NCBI RefSeq assembly: GCF_004119445.1 | Contig: NZ_QICI01000010.1 | Span: 87,405-151,404 of the forward strand | DNA from: Chryseobacterium sp. CH21 | Lineage (GTDB): Bacteria; Bacteroidota; Bacteroidia; Flavobacteriales; Weeksellaceae | Length of the DNA stretch: 64,000 bases | Reading direction: 5' to 3' | Shown here: piece by piece, positions 36,368-46,680 of the stretch | How the letters are laid out: each line of letters opens with the position of its first letter | Numbering within the stretch: position 1 is the first letter of the stretch | Notes under the pieces: generated by a model | The model's database searches: none | What the model saw: the letters and a program-made list of their open reading frames with translations, nothing else | What the model was told of the DNA's origin: nothing | Translations under genes and position numbers: made by a program

Positions 36368-39055
36368 TTAATACGTTTTTATGGTTTCCACAAAATTAAT
36401 GTCCGGGTTCAGGATTTCAAGAATAAGACTTTTGACAGATTTCATGGCATCATCAATATTTCCTTTGTCAAATTGTAGAGAAACCATTCCTTTTTTAGCA
36501 TCGGCAAAACTCCATATTCCTGTTTCGATCGGGAATCCCCAGAATTCCGGAAGATGTTGTACCACGTAATGATAGATACAAAGCTGAAGTGCCTGTTTTC
36601 TGTCACTGTTATGAAAATATTCGTCTACATTATCCTGATCGATTTTTACAGTAAGATTTTTGATCTTAGCTGTTTTATAATCAATGATTCTCAGGGTTCC
36701 GTTCAGTTTATCAATTCTGTCAATATATCCTAAGAATGAAATTTTATCATTTCCATCAAGAGGAAAATCTATATTTTCAAACTTTCTTTCGATATCTACA
36801 ATCTCCAGTTTGTTACCCTGCCTTATAAGTTCCAGATCATGATTCAGGACATTTTCAATTACTTTTTTAGCAATAGCTTTATGGATATAATTCATCCCTT
36901 TCTCATAAAATTCAGGCTGGTGTTTCAGCTTCTCAATGGCAATATTTATATAGTGATCTATCGCTTTAACTGAATTCTTTAAATCACTTTCTTTTAAAAC
37001 CTTACCCTTCAAAACCTCATACACTTCTTGAAGTGAATAATGCACTAAATTTCCATAATTTTTTATAGAAAGTTCTTCTTCAATTTCATCTGTTTCCGAA
37101 GTATTCAAAATCTTGGAAAGATAAAAATCAATCGGGTTATAGAGATAGCTTGTAAGATGGGAAGCTGATACTTTTCCCTTCCATTTCTGAAGACGCTCCT
37201 GTACAATCTGCGTCTTGGTAATTTCGATCGGTTTGGTCACAATAGGCTCGGAAGAATTTTCAATAATCAGATGTTCTATCTCATGGGAACTCTCCATTTC
37301 GATCTGGGTAATGAACCTGCTCTTTTCTCCGGTATTCACTCCCGAACTCAATGCATTGTACAGCAAATGGACATTCTTTGCATCCTGAATCAGCCTGTAG
37401 AAATGATAGGCATAAATACTGTCATTCTCCAGAAAGGTATGCAGATCAAAGAATCTTCGGATATCAAAGGGAATGTAGGTATTCTGAGAATTTCCAAGAG
37501 GAAGCTTTCCTTCATTGACAGAAAGCAGAATAACATTTTCAAAATTCAGGAGACGTGTTTCCAGTAATCCCATGATCTGTAATCCTCTCAACGGCTCTCC
37601 CTGAAAGTCAATACTCTCAGAGTTGATATGCTGATTGATCAGAATTTCCAGCGTTTCCATTTTGATCTCAATATTGTAGGGAGTCAGCTGGTTTTTGATG
37701 ATTCTGAATGCATTTTCAAAGTGAGAGACATTCTCATACTGAATATCGTCTATTTCCAGCCATTTTACCTGCTGGCAGAATTCAATCAACATATCCAGAT
37801 AGAGACTGGTGCTGGCTGCTTTCTGAAGAAGCCCAAAGTAAGACAAACCACTCAGCAGTTCTTGTAAAAGCTTATTAGAAATATAAACAATATTCCGCTC
37901 TTCTACTTTAGCTTTAAAATCATTGATAATCTGTTCGTCTTCTGCAGATTTCGGAAGTTCTTCCAGGATCGGGAAAACATCCCTGTAATAGTAAGAAGAT
38001 TTGTTTTTTTCCAATTGTTTCTGCAGATAGAAAAGACGTTTGACTGCATTGGAGAAAGATAAGTTTTTCAATGGGAATCCCATTGTAATATTCAGATTAT
38101 CAACTCCATGCATTACATCAAGACTTGCAGGAAGAAGATTTTCGTCCAGCAACACTACTGCAGTGTTGGAATAGGTTTTATTATTGATCTCTTTAAAGAT
38201 CTCAGGTAACACTTTGGTCTGGGTGACATTTCCGGAGACTTCGTATACCTTAATTTTTTTAGGTTGATTAAAATCGTCTTCTATCCACTGGAAAGCTCTG
38301 TTATCATCAAACTCTTTCCATGTTTTATGATTTCTCAGAAATTTCCCGGCCTCCTGTCTTTCATCATCAAAATAATAACGGTCCGCCTGAAAGAAACATT
38401 GAGCTTTATTCCATTGCAAAAGACTTCTTACGAGCTTTTCTTCTACCGGAGTAAAGGCATTAAATCCACAAAAAACGAACTCTTGTTTGGTGTTTTTAGC
38501 GAAATCTACAATCTTGGCTTTAGCAGCCTCATGGATCATTCCGGAGGTTGCCCAATTCTTTTCCTGCAGTCTCTCCTTTAAAACGGGGAGATAAACATTC
38601 ATATTCTGCCAGAAATTAAGAAACTTCTTTCTTGGGACATCATCATCCTCACCAAGGTCCTGAGCCCATTCTTTGATCCTTTCCTCATCAAACATATATT
38701 GAAGAACAGCCTGATCACTGTCTGAGAACTTGAGAATATCATCCCAATCCTTCTGTAACGTAGGAAACCACTTCAGAAAGTCCGAAAAATCATCTCTTGG
38801 AATAAGATTCAGACTTCTATATACATCAAATGAAAAAAGCCACAGCGGAATTCCCTGAATAGGCTGCTGATCGGCAATGGTATTGATAAGTTCTTCTACG
38901 GTAAAAAAGTTGGGTAGAAACCCAGAATAATTATTTTCTTCTAAGATCTGTCTGATAAACACAATGGGACGTTTTCCGGGCAGAATAATATTAAACGCAG
39001 AAAGATCCGTGTTTTGGGCTAGCAGTTCGTGGATGATCTTATTGAGGAATTTCAA
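36368..39055 (-). CDS. PD-(D/E)XK nuclease, AddB/RexB-like
   Basis: Large cytosolic protein (895 residues). The N-terminal two thirds resemble an inactive helicase-like AddB body (LPGKRPIVFI start; no intact Walker motif seen). The C-terminal 260 residues hold the RecB-type nuclease (SASHLTSYLYNPIDFYL, FLGYIDRIDKLNG, IIDYKTAK), with catalytic Asp/Asp-Tyr-Lys visible. No iron-sulfur cysteine cluster is evident. Flavobacterial genomes usually pair such a gene with a UvrD/AddA helicase for double-strand-break repair; none is in the window. It overlaps the DUF922 gene by 4 nt at its start. Confidence 0.85.
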   Translation of the reverse strand: MKFLNKIIHELLAQNTDLSAFNIILPGKRPIVFIRQILEENNYSGFLPNFFTVEELINTIADQQPIQGIPLWLFSFDVYRSLNLIPRDDFSDFLKWFPTLQKDWDDILKFSDSDQAVLQYMFDEERIKEWAQDLGEDDDVPRKKFLNFWQNMNVYLPVLKERLQEKNWATSGMIHEAAKAKIVDFAKNTKQEFVFCGFNAFTPVEEKLVRSLLQWNKAQCFFQADRYYFDDERQEAGKFLRNHKTWKEFDDNRAFQWIEDDFNQPKKIKVYEVSGNVTQTKVLPEIFKEINNKTYSNTAVVLLDENLLPASLDVMHGVDNLNITMGFPLKNLSFSNAVKRLFYLQKQLEKNKSSYYYRDVFPILEELPKSAEDEQIINDFKAKVEERNIVYISNKLLQELLSGLSYFGLLQKAASTSLYLDMLIEFCQQVKWLEIDDIQYENVSHFENAFRIIKNQLTPYNIEIKMETLEILINQHINSESIDFQGEPLRGLQIMGLLETRLLNFENVILLSVNEGKLPLGNSQNTYIPFDIRRFFDLHTFLENDSIYAYHFYRLIQDAKNVHLLYNALSSGVNTGEKSRFITQIEMESSHEIEHLIIENSSEPIVTKPIEITKTQIVQERLQKWKGKVSASHLTSYLYNPIDFYLSKILNTSETDEIEEELSIKNYGNLVHYSLQEVYEVLKGKVLKESDLKNSVKAIDHYINIAIEKLKHQPEFYEKGMNYIHKAIAKKVIENVLNHDLELIRQGNKLEIVDIERKFENIDFPLDGNDKISFLGYIDRIDKLNGTLRIIDYKTAKIKNLTVKIDQDNVDEYFHNSDRKQALQLCIYHYVVQHLPEFWGFPIETGIWSFADAKKGMVSLQFDKGNIDDAMKSVKSLILEILNPDINFVETIKTY

Positions 39056-39588
39056 TGGGCTTGGTAGCTTTTTAGGTTGTCTAGTTCTTCAGAAATGGTA
39101 TTATTATATTCTGCCTGTTTTTCTTTATCTATTCCATGGCGGGTATCTCTGTCATAAGCCATCTGGAAGTTTTTATAATCTGCGGAGATTCCATCATAAA
39201 TAGTTTGGAAATATTTGTTATAATCTCCTGATGTTTTGATTTTTTCAGCAACGACCTTCCTGAATTTTCTCACAAATAATTCTGCAATATCAAAATGTTT
39301 TTGCTCATGCAGCAGGATATAGCCGTCCATTCTTTTGACATCTTTCCAGGATTTTTCTTCGTGAAACAGGGTTTTAATCGTAATTGTAACAGGAGCATTT
39401 GGATCTGAAGATTTCTTAGAATAAAATTCCCAGCCACAATGGGTATATGCTGCTACATCAGGATTCTTTTTCTTGCTAACAGGGCTCTTAAAATTATCCC
39501 ACGTCAGCTTTTTGCCTTCTTCCCAAATAATTTTCTGTCCGGCCACAGCCTGGGCTGCCAATAAACACAATACAAACGTCAATCTCAT
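39052..39588 (-). CDS. DUF922-type secreted protein (putative Zn protease fold)
   Basis: The 178-residue protein has a signal peptide (1-17, cleavage after VAG). KLTWDNFKSPV opens the domain, and a HEQKHFDIAE motif (about 105-114) resembles the HExxH-like zinc motif of DUF922 proteins, though as HEQKH. Proteolysis is not proven for the family. The stop overlaps the nuclease start by 4 nt, and its ATG overlaps the preceding lipoprotein stop (TAATG), so the three genes form a tight operon of mixed function. Confidence 0.75.
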   Translation of the reverse strand: MRLTFVLCLLAAQAVAGQKIIWEEGKKLTWDNFKSPVSKKKNPDVAAYTHCGWEFYSKKSSDPNAPVTITIKTLFHEEKSWKDVKRMDGYILLHEQKHFDIAELFVRKFRKVVAEKIKTSGDYNKYFQTIYDGISADYKNFQMAYDRDTRHGIDKEKQAEYNNTISEELDNLKSYQAH

Positions 39589-39992
39589 TATTCCACTACA
39601 ATTGTTTTGGTAATCCAGTTATTCCCTCCATTCCAGAATTTAAAAGTATAAGTTCCTTTTCTTTGCGGGCTGAAGTTAATCTGGTTTGCCCCCACATAAC
39701 TACTCTGTGTACAAGGTCCGTTTGTGATATATTTGTAGGAAGTAACGGTTCTTTCAAGATTATTGTTGTAAATATAATCATATCCGTAAAAACCTTCGCA
39801 GTGAGACGGATAGGTAGAATAAGTCTTTATGCTCTGGATGGCAAAAACATCCATGGTATCATTGACGATTTTTACGCTGTCTATTTTGATTTTATCAATA
39901 GACTCAATGGTATGGTAATCGTCATCATTACACGAAACCAGAAGCACGCTTAACACGAATACTGAAAACCCAATATTTAAAAGTTTTTTCAT
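39588..39992 (-). CDS. small lipoprotein of unknown function
   Basis: I start at ATG 39992 (MKKLLN), nine codons inside the longest frame, because this gives a clean lipoprotein signal with Cys16 in LLVSC; the upstream extension would be odd. The mature part (about 119 residues) is beta-rich with two Cys (CEGF, GPCTQ) that may form a disulfide. It overlaps the DUF922 gene by one nucleotide (TAATG). The family is not recognised. Confidence 0.68.
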   Translation of the reverse strand: MKKLLNIGFSVFVLSVLLVSCNDDDYHTIESIDKIKIDSVKIVNDTMDVFAIQSIKTYSTYPSHCEGFYGYDYIYNNNLERTVTSYKYITNGPCTQSSYVGANQINFSPQRKGTYTFKFWNGGNNWITKTIVVE

Positions 39993-40053
39993 AACCTTTA
40001 CTTTTCTGATTATTAACAAATATTAGCAAAAATTATTCCTTATTTACATAAAA

Positions 40054-40689
40054 TTAGGAATTAAAATTACCTTTTGATACATAAACTACTTTTTTAGTAT
40101 CAAAAAATTCTTCATCAAAATAGTGTTTAAGATTGAAAATTTCACATTTAAGTCCGGCTAGTTCTTCTGCAAGATCACCTCCTTTTAAATATAAAATTCC
40201 GTTATGTTTAGCGTTAAACTGTTCTTTTTCAAATTTTCCTTTCAGCCATCTTAAAAATTCCGGCATCTGGGTTACTGCTCTGCTGACTACAAAGTGGAAT
40301 TTCTCTTTCAGCTTTTCTGCCCTTCCGTGGATGGCCGTTACATTGGTTAAGCCTACTCCATCAGCTACAGCCTGTACTACACTGATTTTCTTTCCGATAG
40401 AATCAATCAGAGTAAATTCCGTATCCGGAAACAGGATTGCCAGAGGAATTCCCGGAAAACCACCTCCGGTGCCGATATCCAAAACTTTGGTTCCCGGTGC
40501 AAATTCCATCACTTTTGCTATTCCCAAAGAGTGCAGAATGTGCTTTTCATACAGCGATTCCATATCTTTTCTGGAAATTACGTTGATCTTTTCATTCCAT
40601 TCATTGTACAGATTTTCCAGTTTAGAAAACTGTTCTTTCTGTTTTTCAGTAAGATCCGGGAAATATTTTAATAGTAACGATGCAGACAT
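40054..40689 (-). CDS. rsmG: 16S rRNA (guanine527-N7)-methyltransferase
   Basis: SAM-dependent methyltransferase that modifies G527 of 16S rRNA. The 211-residue protein has the SAM motif VLDIGTGGGFPG (69-80), HILHSL upstream and the VSRAV motif, all diagnostic of RsmG/GidB. The start is the ATG at 40689; the longer frame begins at TTG and adds 7 residues. Loss of rsmG gives low-level streptomycin resistance (family knowledge). It lies between an M28 peptidase and the lipoprotein operon, on the same strand as both. Confidence 0.95.
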   Translation of the reverse strand: MSASLLLKYFPDLTEKQKEQFSKLENLYNEWNEKINVISRKDMESLYEKHILHSLGIAKVMEFAPGTKVLDIGTGGGFPGIPLAILFPDTEFTLIDSIGKKISVVQAVADGVGLTNVTAIHGRAEKLKEKFHFVVSRAVTQMPEFLRWLKGKFEKEQFNAKHNGILYLKGGDLAEELAGLKCEIFNLKHYFDEEFFDTKKVVYVSKGNFNS

Positions 40690-40787
40690 GTGAATTATTA
40701 TAAACCGCAAAAATAAGTTTTATTTCTCTTGTATTCAAATCTACTTTTCCTGATCCGGCTGTAAACTCAGCTTTTTCGTCCAACCCA

Positions 40788-42124
40788 TTATTTCGCAATT
40801 CCCGGAATTACAGGTACACTAAGGTTTCCTGACTGATTAACGGACTGTACCGCAAAAATATAATTGTCTTTCGAAAGCGGAACCTTTATGGAAAGCCCTG
40901 TTGTGAATATTTTTTTCTGCCATACCGGACTGTCCGTTTCTCTTGCCAGCACATAATAGCCTGCCGGAGTTCCGGATTTTGGTTTTTCCCAATGTAAAGT
41001 TGTTGAATTGGTCAGTTCTTTTACATCCATCTCTACTTTCTCAGGTTTTGAAGTAGATTTTGCAAGGCTGGCCAGTACGGCAATATTGGCTGCAATATTC
41101 TTTTTCAGATATTTAAAATCTATAAATTCGGGAAGATCACCGTATTGCTTATTGTTTTCTATTCTTATATCCTGATGCTGATGATCGTAGTTTTCATAAT
41201 ATTCTGTCAGTCTTACGGAAGGAAATCCGTTATTCACAAAGCTGGTGTGATCTCCTCCACGCAAAAACCTGTCATTCCTGTAGATCAGTTTGACCTCCAG
41301 TCCTTTCACATATTGTTCTGTAATTTCTTTGATATAACGGGCCAGCTGTCTGGATTCACTATCATTTTCAAAACCCAGGTTCCTAATCGTCATTGCTTTT
41401 TTATCGAGGTCTTTGTAAGGCAGACCTTCACTGAATACGCGAAGTACACGGGTATTAATTTCTCCAGTTTCTCCTGCTTTGGGATTACCGATCATATCAT
41501 TGTTCAGAACCGCTTCCAGTTGTAAATTCTCTCTTTTGATCTTTTCCGCAAGCTGTTTAGACCCCAACAACGACTGTTCTTCTCCGGAAAAAGCCACAAA
41601 AATGATAGATGCAGGAAATGAAGATCTGCTCAGTATTCTGGCAGATTCTATAACAGCACTTACTCCACTTCCATCATCATTGGCTCCGGGTGCTGCGGAA
41701 GTTCTGTTCATCACATCCGTCACTCTTGAGTCAAGATGTCCTCCGATCAGGAAGATTCTTTTATCATTTGGGTCTGTTCCTTTCAGAAAAGCGACTGCAT
41801 TTCCAAGATTTACGACTTTATCGATTCGTTTTCCATCAGGCTGAGCATCTTCCTGCTGAAGATACACTTCCATTCTGCCTCCGGAATTTTTCGCATAATT
41901 ATTGAATTTTTTTATCACCCAGCTTCTTGCTGCGCCAATACCCTGTTTAGGATCATCTGTGGAGCTTAAAGTATGCCTGGTTCCAAAACTTACCATTTTC
42001 CGATATACGATTTTAGCGAATCTTCATTTACCTGTGACACATATTTCTTCACTTCATTATCTTTTGAATATCTCTGAGAGAAAACAGTACAGGAGATCAA
42101 CAATAAAAAAACGGAATATTTCAT
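40788..42124 (-). pseudogene. M28 aminopeptidase with fibronectin-like tail, one frameshift
   Basis: Secreted metallopeptidase. The intact frame from 41996 lacks a signal peptide. One frame off, the ATG at 42124 gives MKYSVFLLL, a signal peptide (cleavage after VFS) and QRYSKDNEVKKY, stopping at TGG TAA. Adding one T to the T4 run at 41996-41999 (A on the coding strand) joins SYIGK to MVSFGTRHT and gives about 445 residues. M28 zinc ligands are visible: GGHLDS, NDDGSG, EEQSLLG, NDMIG and a late GDHTSF. The last 90 residues resemble a fibronectin III domain. The organism probably makes an intact periplasmic or secreted aminopeptidase. Confidence 0.85.
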
Positions 42125-42365
42125 ACGATAGGTCTTAGATTGTTTAAAGATACAAAACCCTTCGTTTCATCAATCATTTTTTATCCCCTCTGATTCTGTG
42201 TTCCAATCGTTATTTGCTCAATTACGCTCAATTATTTAATGAAACGGTATCACTTTTCAATATCAATTTTTGTCCAAAACCTGACAAAAATCTTCTACGC
42301 AAAACCACTTTTCTTATCCCTGCAAGGCGTTTTTATTATATATTTGTTAAAATTCAAAAAATACA

Positions 42366-43559
42366 ATGGATAGACTTTCAGATAGAGTAAAAAGATTAGG
42401 ATACTCCCAGACATTCGTAATGTCAAATAAAGCAAGAGAAATGAAAGCCAATGGAATAGATGTGATCAGCTTAACTCTTGGCGAGCCGGATTTCGATGTT
42501 CCGGACAATATCAAACAGGCCGCTTTCGATGCCATCAATGAAAATTACAGCCACTACTCTCCTGTTCCCGGATTTCTGGAACTTCGTGAAGCTATTGCGT
42601 ATAAATTAAAAAGAGATAATAACCTGGAATATAAACCGACTCAGATTTGTGTTTCAAATGGGGCTAAACAGTCTATTATCAATGTTTTGGCAGCCATTAT
42701 CAATGATGGTGATGAAGTTCTCCTTCCTGCCCCTTATTGGGTAAGCTATGATGAAATGGTAAAAATGATGGGCGGAACTTCTGTAATGCTTCCTACCTCT
42801 TATCTTACTGATTTCAAAGTAACTGCAGAACAGCTTGAAGAAGCTATTACTGAGAAAACCAAAGCTGTACTTTTCAGCTCACCATGTAACCCTTCAGGAG
42901 GATATTATACTTATGATGAACTAAAATCCATTGCAAAAGTGATTGCCAAATACCCACAGGTGACAGTCATTTCCGATGAAATTTATGAATATATCAATTA
43001 CGAGACTAATACTACTTCTATTGCTCAGTTTCCGGAAGTATATGAACAGACAGCTGTAATCAACGGAATGTCAAAAGCATTTGCGATGACAGGATGGAGA
43101 ATCGGATATTCTGCATGTCCGGAATGGCTGGCAAAAGCTTGTGAAAAAATACAGGGTCAAATGACCAGCGGAGCTAATACAGTAGCTCAGAGAGCTTCTA
43201 TTGTTGCACTGAAAACAGATCCTTCCGAATACAGATACATGATTGATGCTTTCAAAAAAAGAAGAGATCTTGTGTATGAACTCATTAAAGAAATCCCAGG
43301 GTTCAAAGTACTGCTTCCTAAGGCGGCATTTTATTTCTTCCCTGATATCTCGCACTATATCGGAAAAACGCTGAACGGTACAGAAATTAAAAACTCTGAT
43401 GACTTTGCGATGTTCCTTCTGGAAAATGCTCATGTAGGATGTGTAGGCGGATTCTCTTTCGGAAGTCCGGAATGTATCAGATTCTCTTACGCTGCTTCTG
43501 AGGAAGATTTGAGAGAAGCGATGAAAAGAATTAAAAACTTATTGGAACCATTCAATTAA
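42366..43559 (+). CDS. aspartate aminotransferase family, PLP-dependent
   Basis: Fold-type I aminotransferase of 397 residues. The Schiff-base Lys237 lies in SKAFAMTGWRIGY, with GEPDFDVP near residue 38, SPCNPSGG and SDEIYEY in the expected order, which defines the class I (subgroup I-gamma) AspC/AspB type. It transfers amino groups between aspartate or related amino acids and 2-oxoglutarate in the cytosol. It lies 33 nt before the M16 protease gene, so it may share a transcript. Exact substrate is not assigned. Confidence 0.9.
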   Translation: MDRLSDRVKRLGYSQTFVMSNKAREMKANGIDVISLTLGEPDFDVPDNIKQAAFDAINENYSHYSPVPGFLELREAIAYKLKRDNNLEYKPTQICVSNGAKQSIINVLAAIINDGDEVLLPAPYWVSYDEMVKMMGGTSVMLPTSYLTDFKVTAEQLEEAITEKTKAVLFSSPCNPSGGYYTYDELKSIAKVIAKYPQVTVISDEIYEYINYETNTTSIAQFPEVYEQTAVINGMSKAFAMTGWRIGYSACPEWLAKACEKIQGQMTSGANTVAQRASIVALKTDPSEYRYMIDAFKKRRDLVYELIKEIPGFKVLLPKAAFYFFPDISHYIGKTLNGTEIKNSDDFAMFLLENAHVGCVGGFSFGSPECIRFSYAASEEDLREAMKRIKNLLEPFN

Positions 43560-43592
43560 TCAACTAACCATCAACAATAAAACACAACAGCA

Positions 43593-46532
43593 ATGAATCT
43601 GTTAAAAAAACTAACCATCGCTACAAGTATTGCCGCTGCAAGTTTTGCAGGACATGCTTTTGGCCAGGATTTCCAATGGAAAGAAGCTAATTCTAATGGC
43701 TACAAGTACAAATACGTTACCAACGACCCTACTTCCGCAAGGTATTATACTTTGAAAAACGGATTAACGGTTATTTTGAGTCCAACAAATAAGGACCCGA
43801 GAATACAAACGTATATTGCAACAAAAGCAGGAAGTAAAACTGACCCTGCAGACCATACAGGTCTTGCTCACTATCTGGAACACATGCTTTTCAAAGGAAC
43901 CAATCAGTTTGGATCTAAAGACTGGGCTAAAGAAAAGCCACTTTTAGACCAGATTGATGCTCTTTACGAAAAGTACAACCAGACCAAGGATGAAGCCAAG
44001 AGAAAAGAGATCTACAAAGAGATTGACAAGGTTTCAGGAGAGGCAGCTAAATACGCTATTGCAAATGAGTACGATAAAATGATGGCTGGTATGGGAGCGG
44101 ACGGAACTAACGCCTTTACTTCCTTTGAACAGACAGTATACACAGAAGACGTACCTGCCAATGTTCTTGACAAATTTCTTGCTGTACAGGCTGAAAGATT
44201 CAGAGAACCGGTTTTAAGACTTTTCCATACGGAACTTGAAGCTGTATATGAAGAAAAAAACAGATCTCTTGATGATGACGGAGATAAGGTTTTCGATACG
44301 ATGTTTGCGAACCTTTTCCCTAACAACAATTATGGAAAGCAAACAACCATTGGAACCATTGAACACCTGAAAAACCCTTCTCTGCATGCTATCAGAGAAT
44401 ACTACAACAATTATTATGTCCCTAACAACATGGGGATCATTATGTCCGGAGATTTTAATCCGGATGAAGTGATTACAAAGATTGACAAGGCTTTCTCTTA
44501 CATGAAACCTAAAGCAATTCCTGAATATAAAGTAGGACAGGAAAAAGCGATCACAACTCCGGTTGTAAAAGAGGTTGTAGGGCCCAATCCAGAAAACGTA
44601 ATGCTTGGTTTCAGATTTCCGGGAGCTTCTACCAAAGATGCAAGAATGCTGAACCTTGTTGGAAATATGTTGACCAACGGACAAGCCGGATTGATCGATC
44701 TTGATTTGGTAAAAAAACAAAAATTACTGGGTGCTTATGCCGGATCTTATGCTTTAAAAGATTATTCTGTTTTACTTTTACAAGGCAAGCCTACTGAAGG
44801 ACAATCTCTGGATGAAGTAAAGAATCTTCTTCTACAGGAAATTGATAAATTAAGAAAAGGAGATTTTTCTGATGATCTTATCCAATCTATCGTAAATAAC
44901 GAAAAGAAAGGGATTATTCAGAAAGATGAAAAATATTCGTCAAGAGCAAGTATCCTGATGGATGAATTTACTTCAGACATTGACCACAAAGCATCGTTGG
45001 AATATGTAGATGAAATTTCAAAACTGACGAAAAAAGACATCATGGATTTCGCATCCAAATATCTTCAGAATAACAACTACGTTGCTGTTTACAAAAGAAA
45101 GGGTGAAGACAAGAGCATTGTAAAAGTTGACAAACCTACTATCACTCCGGTTTCTGTTAACAGAGAAGATCAGTCTCCTTTCCTTAAGAAGATTGATGAG
45201 ATGCCAGAAAACCCAATCGCTCCGGTATGGTTGAATTATGACAAAGACATTGCTAAAAACAAATTAGCTGACGTAGACGTACTTTCTGTTAAAAATACAG
45301 ACAATGCATTATTCAGAATGTATTATCACTTTGATTCAGGAAAATGGAATAACAAAATTCTTCCATTGGCTGCAGAATATCTTCAGTATTTAGGTACGAA
45401 AGACAAGTCTTCGGAGGTTATCAGTAAAGAATTCTACAAACTGGCTTCAAGCTTTAATGTAGGAGCCGGAAATGAAGAAACCTATGTATCTCTTGAAGGT
45501 TTAAATGAAAACTTCGATAAAACAATTGCTTTATTTGAAGATCTCATTAAAAACTGTCAGGCAGACCAGACAGCTCTTGATGCTTACAAAACAAGACTGA
45601 AGAAAGCCAGAGCCAATGCCAAGCAAAACAAAGGAACCATTATGGCCGGATTGAGAAGCTATGCTCAATATGGTGCACAGAATCCTTTCAACAATGTACT
45701 GAGCGATGCTGAACTTGACGCATTAAAAGCAGAAGATCTGATTAATGTTCTTCACGATTTGTTTAATTTCAAGCATAAAGTACTGTATTACGGGCCAAAA
45801 TCAGGAAACGAAGTAGTAGCATCTTTAAAACCTGTTCACAAGCTTCCTGCGACCCTTAAGGATCTTCCTAAGTCTAAAACTTTTGCACAAATCCCAACAG
45901 ATAAGAATAAAGTATTATTTGCTCATTATGACATGGTACAGGCAGAAGTTTTCTGGGTAAGAAATTCTGACCAATACAATCCATCCACTACGCCAACGGT
46001 AAGCTTATTCAATAATTATTTCGGAGGCGGAATGGGTTCTATTGTTTTCCAAACGATCAGAGAATCAAAAGCACTGGCTTATTCTACTTACTCTTATTTT
46101 GCACTTCCAAGCAAGAAAACAGACAAGGATATGGTTATGGCTTATGTAGGAACACAAGCAGACAAATTCAATGAGTCTACAATGGCAATGAATGAGCTTT
46201 TGACTACCCTTCCAAAATCTGAGCAGTTATTCGAAACAGCAAAAAGCGGATTGAAAAAATCAATTGCTTCTGAAAGAATTACTCAGGACGGAATCATTTT
46301 CTCTTATCTTAAATCTCAAAGACTTGGAAACAACTTTGACATGAGAAAGAATGTCTATGAACAGGCACCAAAACTTTCTTTCACAGACATCAACTCTTTC
46401 CACGATAAGGAAATGAAGAACAAGAACTACACCTACTGTCTCGTTGCTTCTCAAGACAAAGTAAACGAAACAGATATGAAGAAATTAGGCGAAGTAAAAA
46501 AACTTAATTTAACTGAAATATTTGGTTATTAA
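43593..46532 (+). CDS. M16 metallopeptidase (insulinase/pitrilysin family), exported
   Basis: Zinc peptidase of 979 residues with an N-terminal signal peptide (1-24, cleavage after AFG). The inverted zinc motif HYLEH is at 93-97, with the downstream Glu in LEAVYEEKN (about 217), so the first M16 domain is active. The second half (about 520-979) is the usual inactive M16 domain. The fused two-domain form matches pitrilysin-like periplasmic enzymes that degrade small peptides. It is followed by a palindromic terminator. Confidence 0.93.
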   Translation: MNLLKKLTIATSIAAASFAGHAFGQDFQWKEANSNGYKYKYVTNDPTSARYYTLKNGLTVILSPTNKDPRIQTYIATKAGSKTDPADHTGLAHYLEHMLFKGTNQFGSKDWAKEKPLLDQIDALYEKYNQTKDEAKRKEIYKEIDKVSGEAAKYAIANEYDKMMAGMGADGTNAFTSFEQTVYTEDVPANVLDKFLAVQAERFREPVLRLFHTELEAVYEEKNRSLDDDGDKVFDTMFANLFPNNNYGKQTTIGTIEHLKNPSLHAIREYYNNYYVPNNMGIIMSGDFNPDEVITKIDKAFSYMKPKAIPEYKVGQEKAITTPVVKEVVGPNPENVMLGFRFPGASTKDARMLNLVGNMLTNGQAGLIDLDLVKKQKLLGAYAGSYALKDYSVLLLQGKPTEGQSLDEVKNLLLQEIDKLRKGDFSDDLIQSIVNNEKKGIIQKDEKYSSRASILMDEFTSDIDHKASLEYVDEISKLTKKDIMDFASKYLQNNNYVAVYKRKGEDKSIVKVDKPTITPVSVNREDQSPFLKKIDEMPENPIAPVWLNYDKDIAKNKLADVDVLSVKNTDNALFRMYYHFDSGKWNNKILPLAAEYLQYLGTKDKSSEVISKEFYKLASSFNVGAGNEETYVSLEGLNENFDKTIALFEDLIKNCQADQTALDAYKTRLKKARANAKQNKGTIMAGLRSYAQYGAQNPFNNVLSDAELDALKAEDLINVLHDLFNFKHKVLYYGPKSGNEVVASLKPVHKLPATLKDLPKSKTFAQIPTDKNKVLFAHYDMVQAEVFWVRNSDQYNPSTTPTVSLFNNYFGGGMGSIVFQTIRESKALAYSTYSYFALPSKKTDKDMVMAYVGTQADKFNESTMAMNELLTTLPKSEQLFETAKSGLKKSIASERITQDGIIFSYLKSQRLGNNFDMRKNVYEQAPKLSFTDINSFHDKEMKNKNYTYCLVASQDKVNETDMKKLGEVKKLNLTEIFGY

Positions 46533-46540
46533 AATAAACA

Positions 46541-46566
46541 AAAAGCCCTGATATCAGGGCTTTTTT
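46541..46566 (+). terminator. intrinsic terminator after M16 protease
   Basis: Palindrome aaaagccctgatatcagggctttt followed by T: a strong stem (gccctg/cagggc) with T6. Confidence 0.92.
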
Positions 46567-46616
46567 ATTTAACAACCCACCAAAAACAATTATAGATTTT
46601 ATTTATCGATTTTAGT

Positions 46617-46647
46617 TTGTTTGATAGATGAATCTTTCATATATTTG
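46617..46647 (+). promoter_or_regulatory. promoter of peroxiredoxin gene
   Basis: TTG (46617-46619), 20-nt spacer, TATATTTG (46640-46647): a textbook Bacteroidetes promoter, 33 nt before the ATG. Confidence 0.7.
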
Positions 46648-46680
46648 CATAAGAAATTTAAATATAAAAAAAGAAAAATT

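Noticed and set aside
40133..40693. 186-residue + strand open frame
   Set aside because: Antisense shadow of rsmG.
44214..44720. 168-residue minus-strand open frame
   Set aside because: Antisense to the M16 protease, which has full catalytic motifs; no signal or domain.
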